Shown here in pieces: positions 1 through 8,368 of a DNA stretch of 64,000 bases. The stretch is from assembly GCF_004684905.1 (NCBI RefSeq), contig NZ_SRJC01000001.1, positions 1,674,001-1,738,000 on the forward strand. Reading direction: 5' to 3'. Source of the stretch: Halobacillus salinus (GTDB lineage Bacteria; Bacillota; Bacilli; Bacillales; Halobacillaceae). The notes beneath the pieces are model-generated. The model worked only from the letters and a program-made list of their open reading frames with translations. It made no database searches and was not told the origin of the DNA. A program made the position numbers and the translations under genes. The first letter of the stretch is position 1. Every line of letters begins with the position of its first letter.

Positions 1-432
1 TACAAACGTCTAGTGCCTGGTTATGAAGCTCCGGTCAGCGTAGCTTGGTCACACTCTAACCGTAGTTGTATGATGCGTGTTCCAACTACTCGCGGTAAAG
101 GTACTCGTTTCGAAGTTCGTAACCCGGACCCAACAGCGAACCCTTACTTGACACTAGCTGTATTGATCCAAGCAGGACTGGAAGGAATTCGTAATGAGCT
201 AGATGCTGGTAAAGCAGAAAGCCGTAACCTTTACGAAGTAGAAGATGACAGTGTACCAACACTTCCTACTAACCTAAAAGAAGCGATTAACGCTCTGAAG
301 AAAGACGAAGTCCTTCTGAATGCACTTGGTGATCACACTTCCGAACAGTACATCTGTGCAAAAGAAGAAGAGTGGACAGAGTATTCACTGATTGTTAGTA
401 AGTGGGAAATTGAGAAATATATGAACAAGTAA
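1..432 (+). CDS. glnA: Glutamine synthetase type I, C-terminal part (5' end outside window)
   Basis: The reading frame is open from base 1, so this is the last ~143 codons of a gene that starts upstream of the window. The protein would condense glutamate and ammonia to glutamine using ATP in the cytoplasm. The segment YKRLVPGYEAPV, followed by NRS, RVP, RGKGTR and VRNPDPTANPYL, is the typical C-terminal core of GlnA, including the arginine-rich nucleotide/glutamate binding loop. The end EWTEYSLIVSKWEIEKY is also typical of Firmicute GlnA. A strong bidirectional terminator follows 10 bp after the stop. Recognition is firm; only the partial state limits the call. Confidence 0.95.
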   Translation, partial: YKRLVPGYEAPVSVAWSHSNRSCMMRVPTTRGKGTRFEVRNPDPTANPYLTLAVLIQAGLEGIRNELDAGKAESRNLYEVEDDSVPTLPTNLKEAINALKKDEVLLNALGDHTSEQYICAKEEEWTEYSLIVSKWEIEKYMNK

Positions 433-441
433 TGACCAACC

Positions 442-482
442 AAAAAAGAGCATTCTCAAGTACTTGAGAATGCTCTTTTTTC
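442..482. terminator. Bidirectional rho-independent terminator between glnA and rsgA
   Basis: A near-perfect 16-bp inverted repeat (AAAGAGCATTCTCAAG and its complement) is flanked by A-run and T-run. It can end both the rightward glnA transcript and the leftward rsgA transcript. Confidence 0.9.
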
Positions 483-1494
483 ATTGTATTTTATTCGGGC
501 CATGCAGCATTCGATTGGTCCTTTGTGTTCCATACTTTTCTTTTAATGCCAACCGCTTCAGTTCACGCTTCAATTTACGATAGTTATTCAAACGCTCCTC
601 TTCGAGCTCACCGTCATTAATTGCACGTCTCACTGCGCAACCTGGCTCCGTTTCATGCTGACAATCACGAAACTTACATTGTTTCTGTAGCTGATCGATA
701 TCCAAGAACGTTTGATCGATGGTAGATTCCTCGCCCCATAGCTGCATTTCCCTCATGCCTGGTGTATCGATAAGAAACGCCCCATCCAATAACCTGAAAA
801 GTTCACGATGAGTCGTAGTATGCCTGCCACGATGGTCTTGAGCTCTCACCTCTTGCGTTTCTTGAGCGTGCTCACTCAGTAGATGGTTGATGAGAGTGGA
901 TTTACCGACGCCTGAAGAACCAATCAAAACAACCGTCTCGTATTCGTTCCACTCTTGAACTAACGCATCCACCCCTTCCCCTTCTATTGTATTCAAACAA
1001 TGAACAGGGACTCCTGGGGCAACTCTTTCTACTTCATACATTCTCTGGTTCACTTGAGTGCATAGATCTTTCTTTGTGCAAACAATAACCGGTCTCGCAC
1101 CGCTCTCATATACTTGCTGCACATATCGCTCTATCCTTCGTACGTTAAACTCTTTCGTTAACGAAGTGACCACCAGTACTACATCTACATTCGCTACCAT
1201 GACTTGTTCATCCAGTCCTGGCCCTGCTTTTTTACGTGAGAGCAACGTCTTTCTGTTCAGCACGCGATCAACGATGGCAGGTCCTTGGTTTTCCCTTTGA
1301 TAAACAACCCAGTCGCCTACAGCAGGGTAGTCTTTCGATTCTTCAGCCCTATGATAAAAACGCCCTGGTATCCTTCCTTCTATAGTGCCCGCATCCGTGA
1401 CAATCGAATAGACACCATGAGCACTGAAGCTAATTCTCCCTACCTGCTCGCCTTTTATCACTTGACTACTGAAAAATTCATTCATTAAATTCAT
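481..1494 (-). CDS. rsgA: RsgA-type circularly permuted ribosome-assembly GTPase
   Basis: The family helps 30S subunit maturation and hydrolyses GTP in a 30S-dependent way. The 337-residue protein has an N-terminal OB-like region, then GTPase motifs in permuted order: G4 TKKD (about residue 141), G1 GSSGVGKST (about 193), G3 DTPGMRE (about 243). A C-terminal zinc knuckle follows (CKFRDCQHETEPGCAV). The ATG at 1494 is chosen because AAGGAGG lies 6 nt upstream. The gene is not next to prpC/prkC, where the housekeeping Bacillus rsgA (yloQ) normally sits, so this may be a second copy; that is inference. It is preceded by a leader peptide and competing hairpins, described separately. It has its own promoter downstream of the ABC exporter genes. 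Confidence 0.93.
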   Translation of the reverse strand: MNLMNEFFSSQVIKGEQVGRISFSAHGVYSIVTDAGTIEGRIPGRFYHRAEESKDYPAVGDWVVYQRENQGPAIVDRVLNRKTLLSRKKAGPGLDEQVMVANVDVVLVVTSLTKEFNVRRIERYVQQVYESGARPVIVCTKKDLCTQVNQRMYEVERVAPGVPVHCLNTIEGEGVDALVQEWNEYETVVLIGSSGVGKSTLINHLLSEHAQETQEVRAQDHRGRHTTTHRELFRLLDGAFLIDTPGMREMQLWGEESTIDQTFLDIDQLQKQCKFRDCQHETEPGCAVRRAINDGELEEERLNNYRKLKRELKRLALKEKYGTQRTNRMLHGPNKIQ

Positions 1495-1499
1495 CCGGT

Positions 1500-1541
1500 T
1501 CCTCCTTGGTTTGGAGGACGTTAAGAGATGATGCGTCCTCC
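1500..1541 (-). promoter_or_regulatory. Candidate translational attenuator of rsgA (two mutually exclusive hairpins)
   Basis: On the minus strand, arm 1 GGAGGACG (1541-1534) pairs perfectly with arm 2 CGTCCTCC (1520-1513). Arm 2 can instead pair over 6 bp (TCCTCC with GGAGGA, 1505-1500) with the rsgA Shine-Dalgarno sequence. Pairing 1:2 leaves the SD free; pairing 2:3 hides it. The leader-peptide stop codon lies directly before arm 2, so ribosome position on the leader would decide which hairpin forms. Seen directly in sequence; the function is inference. Confidence 0.55.
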
Positions 1542-1589
1542 TAGTGTAATCATCTTATGGTTTCTGAAATGGTAAGTTTGTTTTGCCAT
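1521..1589 (-). CDS. Putative 22-residue leader peptide upstream of rsgA
   Basis: An ATG at 1589 opens a 23-codon frame (MAKQTYHFRNHK..., ending GGRIIS) that stops with TAA at 1521-1523. AGGAGT lies 9 nt upstream of the ATG. The last sense codons run through the first arm of a hairpin and the stop directly abuts the second arm. This is the geometry of translational attenuators. No homologue is recognised; the reading as a leader peptide rests on position and architecture only. Confidence 0.5.
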   Translation of the reverse strand: MAKQTYHFRNHKMITLGGRIIS

Positions 1590-1622
1590 AACACATCAAC
1601 TCCTAACGTATATAGTGAATTC

Positions 1623-1651
1623 AGTATAGCATGATAGCGTTCACATGGAAA
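1623..1651 (-). promoter_or_regulatory. Candidate sigma-A promoter for the rsgA leader
   Basis: The -35-like TTTCCA (1651-1646) and -10 TATACT (1628-1623) are separated by 17 bp. Transcription would start near 1616, about 120 nt before the rsgA start codon. The -10 is good and the -35 weak. Confidence 0.45.
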
Positions 1652-1663
1652 TACTTGTTTCCA

Positions 1664-2443
1664 TCAGCCTCTTGCGACTGCTTTCTTAGCTGAAACAGCA
1701 GCGAAGGTAATCGTAATGGCGCACGCAATACCAATAGCAAGAATCCCCTGGATCATTTCACTGAATACCCAGCCATCAATCAAAACACTACGCATACTTT
1801 CAAATATATACGTAGTCGGATTAATGGTGGCTGCGATTTTCAACCACTGTGCATCCAACAATTCATAAGGTACGAAAGTTGTACTTAAGAAGATCAACGG
1901 GAAAAAGATGAGTGTACCTGACTGAGAGGCTTGAGCGTTTTTCGTTCGGAGCGCAACACCAGCTGAATATCCTGCAAATGCAAGCCCCCATCCGATAGCT
2001 ATTAATAGGACAAATAAAACGCCTAAAAATCCTGTTTCCACTTTAAGTCCTAATAGGAAGCCGACACAGATGATAAGAATCGTTTGCACCAGTAACTGAA
2101 GCATCCCTGCAATAATTGGACCTAATACAATCGCAAGTCTTGATGCCGGGGTAAGTAATAACCTAGAGAAGAATCCATTTTCAATATCTTTGACAATTCC
2201 CTGACCAGCTCCACCTGCTCCGCCGATTGCCGCAGAGACTATCGAAACCGGAAGAATGAAAGCTAAGTAATTAGCCCCTTCGAATGTAGGAAGCTCCGCT
2301 ATACCACTCAATCCAGCTTCATAAACTAACAAAAAGAATGCAGAAATAATCAAGTTGGGTATAAAAGAGAATGGGTTGCGCAATGTTGTCTTTATATTTC
2401 GAACGGTAATCAACCAGGTGTCTTTCCATACACTGTTGCCCAT
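1664..2443 (-). CDS. ABC-2 type transporter permease (DrrB-like)
   Basis: The 259-residue integral membrane protein shows six hydrophobic segments: around SFIPNLIISAFFLLVYEAG, a central block of four, and a C-terminal one. This is the ABC-2 permease layout. It is the membrane half of an exporter with the ATPase encoded just upstream; the two genes overlap by one base (TAATG), so they are translationally coupled. The substrate cannot be read from sequence. DrrAB-family relatives export lipophilic drugs or lipids. No terminator is evident before the rsgA promoter region. Confidence 0.88.
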   Translation of the reverse strand: MGNSVWKDTWLITVRNIKTTLRNPFSFIPNLIISAFFLLVYEAGLSGIAELPTFEGANYLAFILPVSIVSAAIGGAGGAGQGIVKDIENGFFSRLLLTPASRLAIVLGPIIAGMLQLLVQTILIICVGFLLGLKVETGFLGVLFVLLIAIGWGLAFAGYSAGVALRTKNAQASQSGTLIFFPLIFLSTTFVPYELLDAQWLKIAATINPTTYIFESMRSVLIDGWVFSEMIQGILAIGIACAITITFAAVSAKKAVARG

Positions 2444-3396
2444 TATTCCTCCTCCTTCTGTTCACTCGTGATTTTCAAGAATATATCGTCCAAGGTAGGA
2501 GATGACAAATTTACAGACTCCACCTCGATATTTTCTTCATCCAATATACGGACAAGCGTCAGCAATTGCTTAGCACCGTCTTCTACATAACAAGTCAATT
2601 TTCCATTTTGATTAATGACTTCACTATCACCTAAATGCTCAGACATTAGCTGTTCAGCATTCAACATATCTTCTTTCGACTTGAAAGTCATAGTGATCAA
2701 GTCGTTGCCAATTTGGGCTTTTAGTTCTTTCGGCGTACCAGTTGCAACGATCTCACCTGCATTAATGATGCTAATTCGGTGAGCCAGGGAATCGGCCTCC
2801 TCTAAATATTGTGTAGTCAAGAAAATCGTTGTGCCATTTTCTTCGTTCAAGCGTCGCAGTTCTTTCCAAATCGCCATCCGGTTAGAAGGGTCCAAACCAG
2901 TAGTCGGTTCATCCAGAAATAGGATTTTAGGTTCATTCACTAATGTAAGCGCAAGATCTAATCTGCGCCGCATACCTCCCGAATAGTTTCCTACCCTTCG
3001 TTCTCCATCCTTTGTCAGTTGAACGATGCCGAGAAGTTCTTCTGCTCGTTTTTTCGCTGCTCCTTTATCGAATCCAAATATGTTGGCTTGAAGTTCTAAT
3101 AGCTCCCTTCCAGTCAAATCAGGGTCTACACCGGTCTCTTGAAGAGCGACACCAATGTAACGCCGCACTTGGTCTGGTTCCCGGATGACATCATGACCAG
3201 CAACCAACGCTTTTCCACCGGTAGCATTTATGAGGGTCGTTAAGATTTGAACAGTAGTGGATTTCCCAGCTCCATTAGGACCAAGAAAAGCGAAGAACTC
3301 CCCTTCTTCTACTGTAAAAGAGACATCTTTAACTGCTTGCACATTTCCTTTCTTGAACGTTTTCGACAAGTGTTCGACTTCAATCTTTCCATTCAT
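2443..3396 (-). CDS. ABC transporter ATP-binding protein, DrrA-like
   Basis: This ATPase drives the exporter formed with the ABC-2 permease downstream. Walker A is GPNGAGKST, the signature is YSGGMRRRLDLA, Walker B is ILFLDEPTTGLD, and the H-loop region reads TTQYLEEADSLAHR, which is typical of the daunorubicin-resistance DrrA group. A C-terminal ~80-residue extension fits that subfamily. The start at 3396 (MNGKIEVEHL) is preferred over an upstream in-frame ATG at 3459 because AGAGGAG lies about 8 nt before it. The substrate is unknown. Confidence 0.9.
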   Translation of the reverse strand: MNGKIEVEHLSKTFKKGNVQAVKDVSFTVEEGEFFAFLGPNGAGKSTTVQILTTLINATGGKALVAGHDVIREPDQVRRYIGVALQETGVDPDLTGRELLELQANIFGFDKGAAKKRAEELLGIVQLTKDGERRVGNYSGGMRRRLDLALTLVNEPKILFLDEPTTGLDPSNRMAIWKELRRLNEENGTTIFLTTQYLEEADSLAHRISIINAGEIVATGTPKELKAQIGNDLITMTFKSKEDMLNAEQLMSEHLGDSEVINQNGKLTCYVEDGAKQLLTLVRILDEENIEVESVNLSSPTLDDIFLKITSEQKEEE

Positions 3397-3628
3397 TACT
3401 ATCACTCCTCTAATATTCGGCATCAGTGTCAGAAAAACTATATTTATAACATACCCCAATCAGAACAGGTTCTCACATATTTTACAATTTGGAGCCCATC
3501 CTCGAGTGAAATGTTTAGAAACAATCAATCAGGGTATATAAATATTCTAAGCTACTATACAAAAGATACATAATATGTTAAAGTAGTTAAAATTAAGAAT
3601 TTTCAGATATTATCAGGAGTGAATCAAT

Positions 3629-3865
3629 ATGTTAGCATCAGGAATAGGCGTTCTTATCGTAGTAAGTATTACGCTTGCATTAAGTTACTACACCTTTAGG
3701 AACGGATTTTACAAATGGATGGTTCTGGTAGGAATCGTTCACATTAGTACGAGCCCTCTTCTTACCATCTCTGTGGGATCCTTAATACTTGGACTTGGAA
3801 TCATTCAAGTCTATGTAGGGTTCCTCAATACCAAAAAAAGGATGAAGGTCATGAGACAATTGTAA
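3629..3865 (+). CDS. Small membrane protein of unknown function
   Basis: The 78-residue protein has two or three hydrophobic segments (starting LASGIGVLIVVSITLALSYY; later GSLILGLGIIQVYVGFL) and a basic C-terminus (KKRMKVMRQL). AGGAGTGA precedes the ATG. It is transcribed alone, divergent from the ABC exporter operon and convergent with the next gene. I do not recognise a family. Confidence 0.6.
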   Translation: MLASGIGVLIVVSITLALSYYTFRNGFYKWMVLVGIVHISTSPLLTISVGSLILGLGIIQVYVGFLNTKKRMKVMRQL

Positions 3866-3871
3866 GATTGT

Positions 3872-4219
3872 CTACATGATCTTCATCTCTTTTTTAATAA
3901 AGAAACACAATGATTCGACGGTTGGAAATGCATCAAATGCACGTCCGAAAATCTCATTTCCATACTTGATCTCTAACCTCCAATATTTTTTGACCAAATC
4001 AAACATCTGCCAAAATTTTTCTTCATCGTTCATATACAACTCCCGGAGATCAGTACTAGTATTTAAGTAATCTCCTGGATCCTCATAAGTACCATCCGCC
4101 GTTAAGTGGACAAACTGAATAGTAGATAAATACACTTCGTAGATCAGCTTTTTGTTTCTCGCTCTCTCTTTAACAAGTTTCCTGCTTTGATAGAACCTGA
4201 AGTCGCACACCTCTCCCAT
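3872..4219 (-). CDS. Hypothetical protein, ~115 residues
   Basis: This soluble, mixed alpha/beta-looking protein is rich in charged and aromatic residues (EKFWQMFDLVKKYW). No domain is recognised. The start at ATG 4219 (MGEVCDFRFYQ) is chosen for the GAGGTG six bases upstream. The frame extends to a TTG at 4264, and a second good SD/ATG at 4274 lies in another frame, so a small 5' frameshift cannot be excluded. It converges on the small membrane protein gene with only 6 bp between stops. Confidence 0.5.
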   Translation of the reverse strand: MGEVCDFRFYQSRKLVKERARNKKLIYEVYLSTIQFVHLTADGTYEDPGDYLNTSTDLRELYMNDEEKFWQMFDLVKKYWRLEIKYGNEIFGRAFDAFPTVESLCFFIKKEMKIM

Positions 4220-4391
4220 CACGTTCACCTCGCCAAAGTGTAATATTATATATTTCTCCACCAAACGACATTATTCCTCTTTTACTGAATATTTAAATTA
4301 TTTAAAATGTACTCTTCATCTTGAATCACTAGCTTCCCACCGAGGAAGATGTGATATCCTGATGGTAGAAATGCGGAATCGAGGTATCGTT

Positions 4392-5066
4392 ATGAATAAA
4401 ATGCTATTTTCATTTGCTATCTGTTTTATTGCATTAGCAGGGTGCCAAGCAGGTCAGGATAACACTTCTTCTACCTCAGAAGTTTTAGAAGAGGCGATCG
4501 GAATCGAACAAACTAATGCCAATAAAGAAAATGATGACATAGCCGAAGTGGTTATTGATCAGCACAATTATGATTATTCCTTCTCTGATTACCCCATACT
4601 TTCTAGGTATCTGGGGAATTTTAATAAGCCAGTACAAAAACTTCAATCCTTATCTTTCACCCATGTTATAAATGATCAATACATAGTGACCTTCGCTTGT
4701 CACCAGGATGATTGCTCCTATCTATTGATAGACTTTGATCAAGCCTCATCCTTTTTGTTAAGTGACTTGAGTGTGCTTACCGAGTACCAACTTTCTCCTG
4801 ACCAATCTTTTGCAGCTTTCCTGTTTGAACGGAGCACGGAGGACCAAACACCAACGCATCATTTATCTGTTCTGAACCTTGAAACGTTACAACCGGTCGA
4901 ACTAGAATTGCAAGAAGAGGAACAATTAATTCCAAGGCCGAATCAATTCCAATATCCGATCCGTTCTGTTACTTTTGATACTAATCAAATCATTACTGTA
5001 GAATCCGAACCCATTTCTAATTCAGGAGTGAGGGATGTCATCACGACACACTGGATCTATCAATAG
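4392..5066 (+). CDS. Putative lipoprotein
   Basis: The N-terminus MNKMLFSFAICFIALAGC is a classic type II signal peptide with lipobox LAGC, so the mature protein should be lipid-anchored outside the membrane. The rest is acidic, with a Ser/Thr/Glu-rich linker and a beta-rich part resembling a propeller-like or WD-type fold (SPDQSFAAFLFERSTED), but no family is recognised. GAGGT lies 7 nt before the ATG at 4392, which is preferred over an in-frame ATG at 4362. The nitroreductase gene follows after 11 bp and may be co-transcribed. Confidence 0.65.
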   Translation: MNKMLFSFAICFIALAGCQAGQDNTSSTSEVLEEAIGIEQTNANKENDDIAEVVIDQHNYDYSFSDYPILSRYLGNFNKPVQKLQSLSFTHVINDQYIVTFACHQDDCSYLLIDFDQASSFLLSDLSVLTEYQLSPDQSFAAFLFERSTEDQTPTHHLSVLNLETLQPVELELQEEEQLIPRPNQFQYPIRSVTFDTNQIITVESEPISNSGVRDVITTHWIYQ

Positions 5067-5077
5067 GAGGATTATCA

Positions 5078-5815
5078 ATGAACCAGGTTATCGAAACAAT
5101 ACTTGACCATCGCTCTATACGTAAATTCAAAGATATACCGCTGACCGAAGACCAAATCAGTACAATCATAGAGGCTTCTCAACAAGCTTCGACATCGAGT
5201 TATATGATGGCCTATAGCATTATTGGTGTCACAGAACAACACAAAAAGGAAGCATTAGCCGAAGTATCGGGACAAAATTATGTGAAAGATAACGGTCATT
5301 TACTTGTATTCTGTGCTGACTTCCACCGGGTGACCATCAAGGCTTCGGATGAGGAGTATGAAGATATGCTTCCGAATATAGAGAACAGTGAACATTTTCT
5401 TGTCTCTGCTATAGATGCAGCTTTAGCAGCCCAAAATGCTGCTTTAGCAGCAGAATCCATGGGACTAGGCATTTGTTATATCGGCAGCCTGCGCAATAAC
5501 ATAGAAAAGGTAGACCAAGTCCTATCATTACCGAAGCATGTCATTCCATTGTTCGGTCTAGTTATAGGTACTCCCGATCATCGGCCCGACCGCAAGCCTC
5601 GTTTGCCGAAAGAAGCTGTCTACTTCGAAAATGAATACAAGTCTTATGAGGAACCATTAGAAACATTCAATTCTACGATTGCTGCCTATTATTTGAATAG
5701 AGGAAGTAACAATCGTACTGATTCCTGGACAGACCAAATGCTGCGACGCTTCACACACCCTATGAGAATGGACGTTACAGAATTTGTTCAGCGAAAGGGA
5801 TTCAATAAACGATAG
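5078..5815 (+). CDS. NfsA-type NADPH-dependent nitroreductase / FMN oxidoreductase
   Basis: The 245-residue cytoplasmic flavoprotein would reduce nitroaromatics, quinones or flavins with NADPH. The N-terminal RSIRKFKDIPL is the FMN-phosphate binding signature, followed by QQASTSSYMMAYS, the typical AAQNAALAAESMGLGICYIG helix, and a GTPDHRPDRKPRLP motif characteristic of the NfsA/CrnA group. AGGAGG sits just before the ATG. It is sandwiched between a lipoprotein gene and a sirtuin gene, the latter starting 16 bp downstream, suggesting a small operon. Confidence 0.9.
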   Translation: MNQVIETILDHRSIRKFKDIPLTEDQISTIIEASQQASTSSYMMAYSIIGVTEQHKKEALAEVSGQNYVKDNGHLLVFCADFHRVTIKASDEEYEDMLPNIENSEHFLVSAIDAALAAQNAALAAESMGLGICYIGSLRNNIEKVDQVLSLPKHVIPLFGLVIGTPDHRPDRKPRLPKEAVYFENEYKSYEEPLETFNSTIAAYYLNRGSNNRTDSWTDQMLRRFTHPMRMDVTEFVQRKGFNKR

Positions 5816-5831
5816 AAAGAGGAGTTCGGCC

Positions 5832-6548
5832 ATGTACGAAACGATTGCTTTACATTTGAAATCTTGCGAATCCCTTACAGTACTCACGGGAGCTGGGGTA
5901 TCTACTGCCAGCGGAATACCAGACTTCCGTTCGAGCGAGGGGTTATGGTCAGAGGATGAGTCACGGGAGTTTTATATGTCTGCCGACTATTTTTACCACG
6001 ACCCTATTGATTTCTGGAAGAAATATAAAGCGATTTTCAGGATGAAATTAGTTCAATCTTATCAACCGAATAGCGTGCACTCCTTCCTTCGGTCTCTTGA
6101 AACGGAAGACCGCGAAGTAACCATCATCACCCAGAATGTAGATGGACTTCACACCAAAGCAGGAAACAAAAATGTTATAGAGTACCATGGTAGCTTAAGC
6201 GGTGCAACTTGCCCTGATTGTGGGGCAGTCTTTTCACTCGAGCATATCATGTCGGCAGAAACCCCTACTTGTGAGGGATGCGGTGGATATTTAAAGCCGA
6301 ACGTATTGTTGTTCGGTGATATGATTACGTCTCACGAGATAGCGGAGCAAGTAATCGATCGTTCAGAAGTACTACTTGTGCTTGGCACTTCGTTGCAGGT
6401 AACTCCGTTCAATATGCTGCCGTATTATGCAAAAGACCAGACGAAAATTCTCATCAACAACGAACCAACCAATAGTGATCATCAGTTTGACTTTGTCCTT
6501 CATGAGAACTTGAGCGAGGCTGTCAAGAACCTACAAAGCTATATGTAA
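5832..6548 (+). CDS. cobB: NAD-dependent protein deacylase (Sir2 family)
   Basis: The enzyme removes acyl groups from protein lysines using NAD+. The Rossmann motif GAGVSTASGIPDFRS lies at the N-terminus, then TQNVDGLHTKAG, the catalytic histidine in EYHGSL, and a zinc-binding pair CPDC...CEGC. The C-terminal LGTSLQVTPFN and INNEPTNSD motifs complete the NAD site. The ATG at 5832 is selected because GAGGAG precedes it; the frame extends upstream into the nitroreductase gene without a ribosome binding site. Length 238 fits class U/III bacterial sirtuins such as B. subtilis SrtN. Confidence 0.93.
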   Translation: MYETIALHLKSCESLTVLTGAGVSTASGIPDFRSSEGLWSEDESREFYMSADYFYHDPIDFWKKYKAIFRMKLVQSYQPNSVHSFLRSLETEDREVTIITQNVDGLHTKAGNKNVIEYHGSLSGATCPDCGAVFSLEHIMSAETPTCEGCGGYLKPNVLLFGDMITSHEIAEQVIDRSEVLLVLGTSLQVTPFNMLPYYAKDQTKILINNEPTNSDHQFDFVLHENLSEAVKNLQSYM

Positions 6549-6575
6549 AGCCACTCTGCTGAGTGGCTTTTTTTA
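6547..6575 (+). terminator. Rho-independent terminator after the sirtuin gene
   Basis: A 10-bp stem (AAAGCCACTC / GAGTGGCTTT) with a 4-nt loop is followed by a T-run. It overlaps the stop codon. Confidence 0.88.
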
Positions 6576-6650
6576 AAGGGACAGTTTTATATTTTAAATT
6601 TTCGGAACCTTTCACCTTCTAAGTCGTATAAACGGATAGGAGGGATTAGA

Positions 6651-6971
6651 GTGAAGAAAATTATGATGATTTTATGGACAGTCGCCTTTTTGCTTGCAGT
6701 CAATACAGGAATAGCCTGGCTGACTAACTCTGCTTTTATCGATTTCTCATTTTTTCTTGGGTTACTAGTAGCCTTTGCTATCCGCTTTTTCAATTCCGCG
6801 GGTGGGCATAGTACGAAAGCCATCGATTTACAGGTTCAATCAAGCACTGGTATTAAACAAGAATCGGAAACTAAAAAGTTCCTGCCCTCGACTGGGTTCT
6901 ATACATGCTTAGCCTATTCGGCCGTTTCACTCGTCGTCACGTTCTTTTACTACATGGACTATTTTGTATAG
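6651..6971 (+). CDS. Small membrane protein, three predicted TM segments
   Basis: The 106-residue protein has a GTG start behind ATAGGAGGGA. Hydrophobic segments lie around residues 4-24, 28-48 and 82-104, with a polar, Ser/Thr/Gln-rich middle that is probably a loop. The family is not recognised. It is monocistronic, between two terminators. Confidence 0.65.
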   Translation: MKKIMMILWTVAFLLAVNTGIAWLTNSAFIDFSFFLGLLVAFAIRFFNSAGGHSTKAIDLQVQSSTGIKQESETKKFLPSTGFYTCLAYSAVSLVVTFFYYMDYFV

Positions 6972-6978
6972 AAAGGAG

Positions 6979-7012
6979 AAAAGGAGGCTCTTGGAAAGCC
7001 TCCTTTTTTTCT
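6979..7012 (+). terminator. Rho-independent terminator
   Basis: An AAAAGGAGGCT stem pairs with AGCCTCCTTTT across a short loop, followed by T7. Confidence 0.88.
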
Positions 7013-7026
7013 TAGATTCTCTTTCT

Positions 7027-8244
7027 TTATTTTGAGGAAAGCCCCAATTTTTTAACGAGAGGTTTAATTGTCAAGCCTTGTACTAGAAGCGAAAATAGTA
7101 CGACCGAGAATGTTAGCAGTAGCACTTCTTCCCTCCCGTCAAACTCAAGAGGAAGACTGAGAGCTAGTGCAATAGATAGACTTCCTCGAAGCCCACCCCA
7201 ATTCAATAATAACCTTTCTTTCCTGTTCAGATCTTTCACCCAGCCCGTGCTGATATAAAGGGCAAGCGTCCTTCCTACTAGCACAATCACAATTGCGAAG
7301 GCGATAAGTCCCCAGCTGTCAGCAAAGTCAATGTTGCGGATCTCAATCCCGACCATTAGGAAGATAAGGGAATTGGCTAGTAAAGTAATAACATCCCAGA
7401 ATGTATTGATATTAGTCCTGGTTTCCTTGGACATACCGATTTTGGCACCATAATCTCCAAATACGAATCCAGCCACCACTACTGCAATAACTCCTGAAGT
7501 ATGGAAGTGTTCAGCAATAAAGTAACTCCCGAAGAATAACAGCGCACTAAAAGCGATTTCTAGCGGATAGTCGTCATAGATCCGGATGACTTGTGAAAAG
7601 ATAAACCCGATTATGAGCCCGATAACCGCTCCACCTAAGGCAAATTGCAGGAACAAGAGGACCCCACTCCCTAGACCACTCCAGCCCATTTCGATATAAG
7701 TCAATAAGTAGATACTTGATATCTTAAATAGAACGACAGCAATACCATCATTGAATAAAGACTCCCCCTCCATTACGGTCGATAACTTTTGAGAGACCCC
7801 GAGAGACTTAAAGATGGACAATACACTTATCGGATCTGTCGCACTCATCAATGCTGCGAAAGTGAATGACACAATAAGCGGAAGATCCAGCAAGAAATAG
7901 GAAGCTGCACCTATTGTGACGAAGGAAAGAAACGTACCAACAAATGCAAGTCCAATGATAGGCTTCCGTTGATGATACAAATGGTGAAAGGGAAGTTTCA
8001 AAGTAGCATCCCCTAATAATATAGGAAGAAACAGTGAAATGACTGTAGCTTGAAAGACTTCTGACTGAGTTATGTAAAACTCCGCTTCTTCAATGTAAGG
8101 GAGTTCAGTAAGTCCTAATATCAACCCAACAATTACTAGTGCGATGGAGTATGGCTCTTTTAACAGCTTCGCAATTCCGATGACAGTAACGGAAATAGCG
8201 AGCAAGATTAATATCTGAATAAATGCATCATGAAATTCGTGCAT
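7027..8244 (-). CDS. Na+/H+ (cation:proton) antiporter, CPA1 family
   Basis: The 405-residue protein has about twelve TM segments and would exchange cytoplasmic Na+ or K+ for protons. Family hallmarks are SATDPISV and the EGESLFNDGIAVV motif, whose acidic residues carry ions, plus the GLRGSLSIALALSLP segment near the C-terminus. It lacks the long cytoplasmic tail of some NhaP-type members. GGAGGGA precedes the ATG. It is monocistronic and consistent with a salt- or alkali-tolerant lifestyle, though that is inference. Confidence 0.92.
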   Translation of the reverse strand: MHEFHDAFIQILILLAISVTVIGIAKLLKEPYSIALVIVGLILGLTELPYIEEAEFYITQSEVFQATVISLFLPILLGDATLKLPFHHLYHQRKPIIGLAFVGTFLSFVTIGAASYFLLDLPLIVSFTFAALMSATDPISVLSIFKSLGVSQKLSTVMEGESLFNDGIAVVLFKISSIYLLTYIEMGWSGLGSGVLLFLQFALGGAVIGLIIGFIFSQVIRIYDDYPLEIAFSALLFFGSYFIAEHFHTSGVIAVVVAGFVFGDYGAKIGMSKETRTNINTFWDVITLLANSLIFLMVGIEIRNIDFADSWGLIAFAIVIVLVGRTLALYISTGWVKDLNRKERLLLNWGGLRGSLSIALALSLPLEFDGREEVLLLTFSVVLFSLLVQGLTIKPLVKKLGLSSK

Positions 8245-8311
8245 GCTTCTCCCTCCTCTTACTTTTTTATATATTGTGGCACAAATAACTATTTTTTACT
8301 ACTGATACAAA

Positions 8312-8357
8312 CAAGGGAATGTCACGATGGGTATTTCCCATACGTGACATTCCCTTG
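8312..8357 (-). terminator. Long hairpin after the acylase gene, likely terminator
   Basis: A 15-bp perfect inverted repeat (8312-8326 with 8343-8357), extended by a second inner pairing, lies between the 3' end of the acylase gene and the antiporter promoter region. The T-tract on the minus strand is modest (TTGTTTGTAT). Confidence 0.65.
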
Positions 8358-8368
8358 ATTTGGATCGA

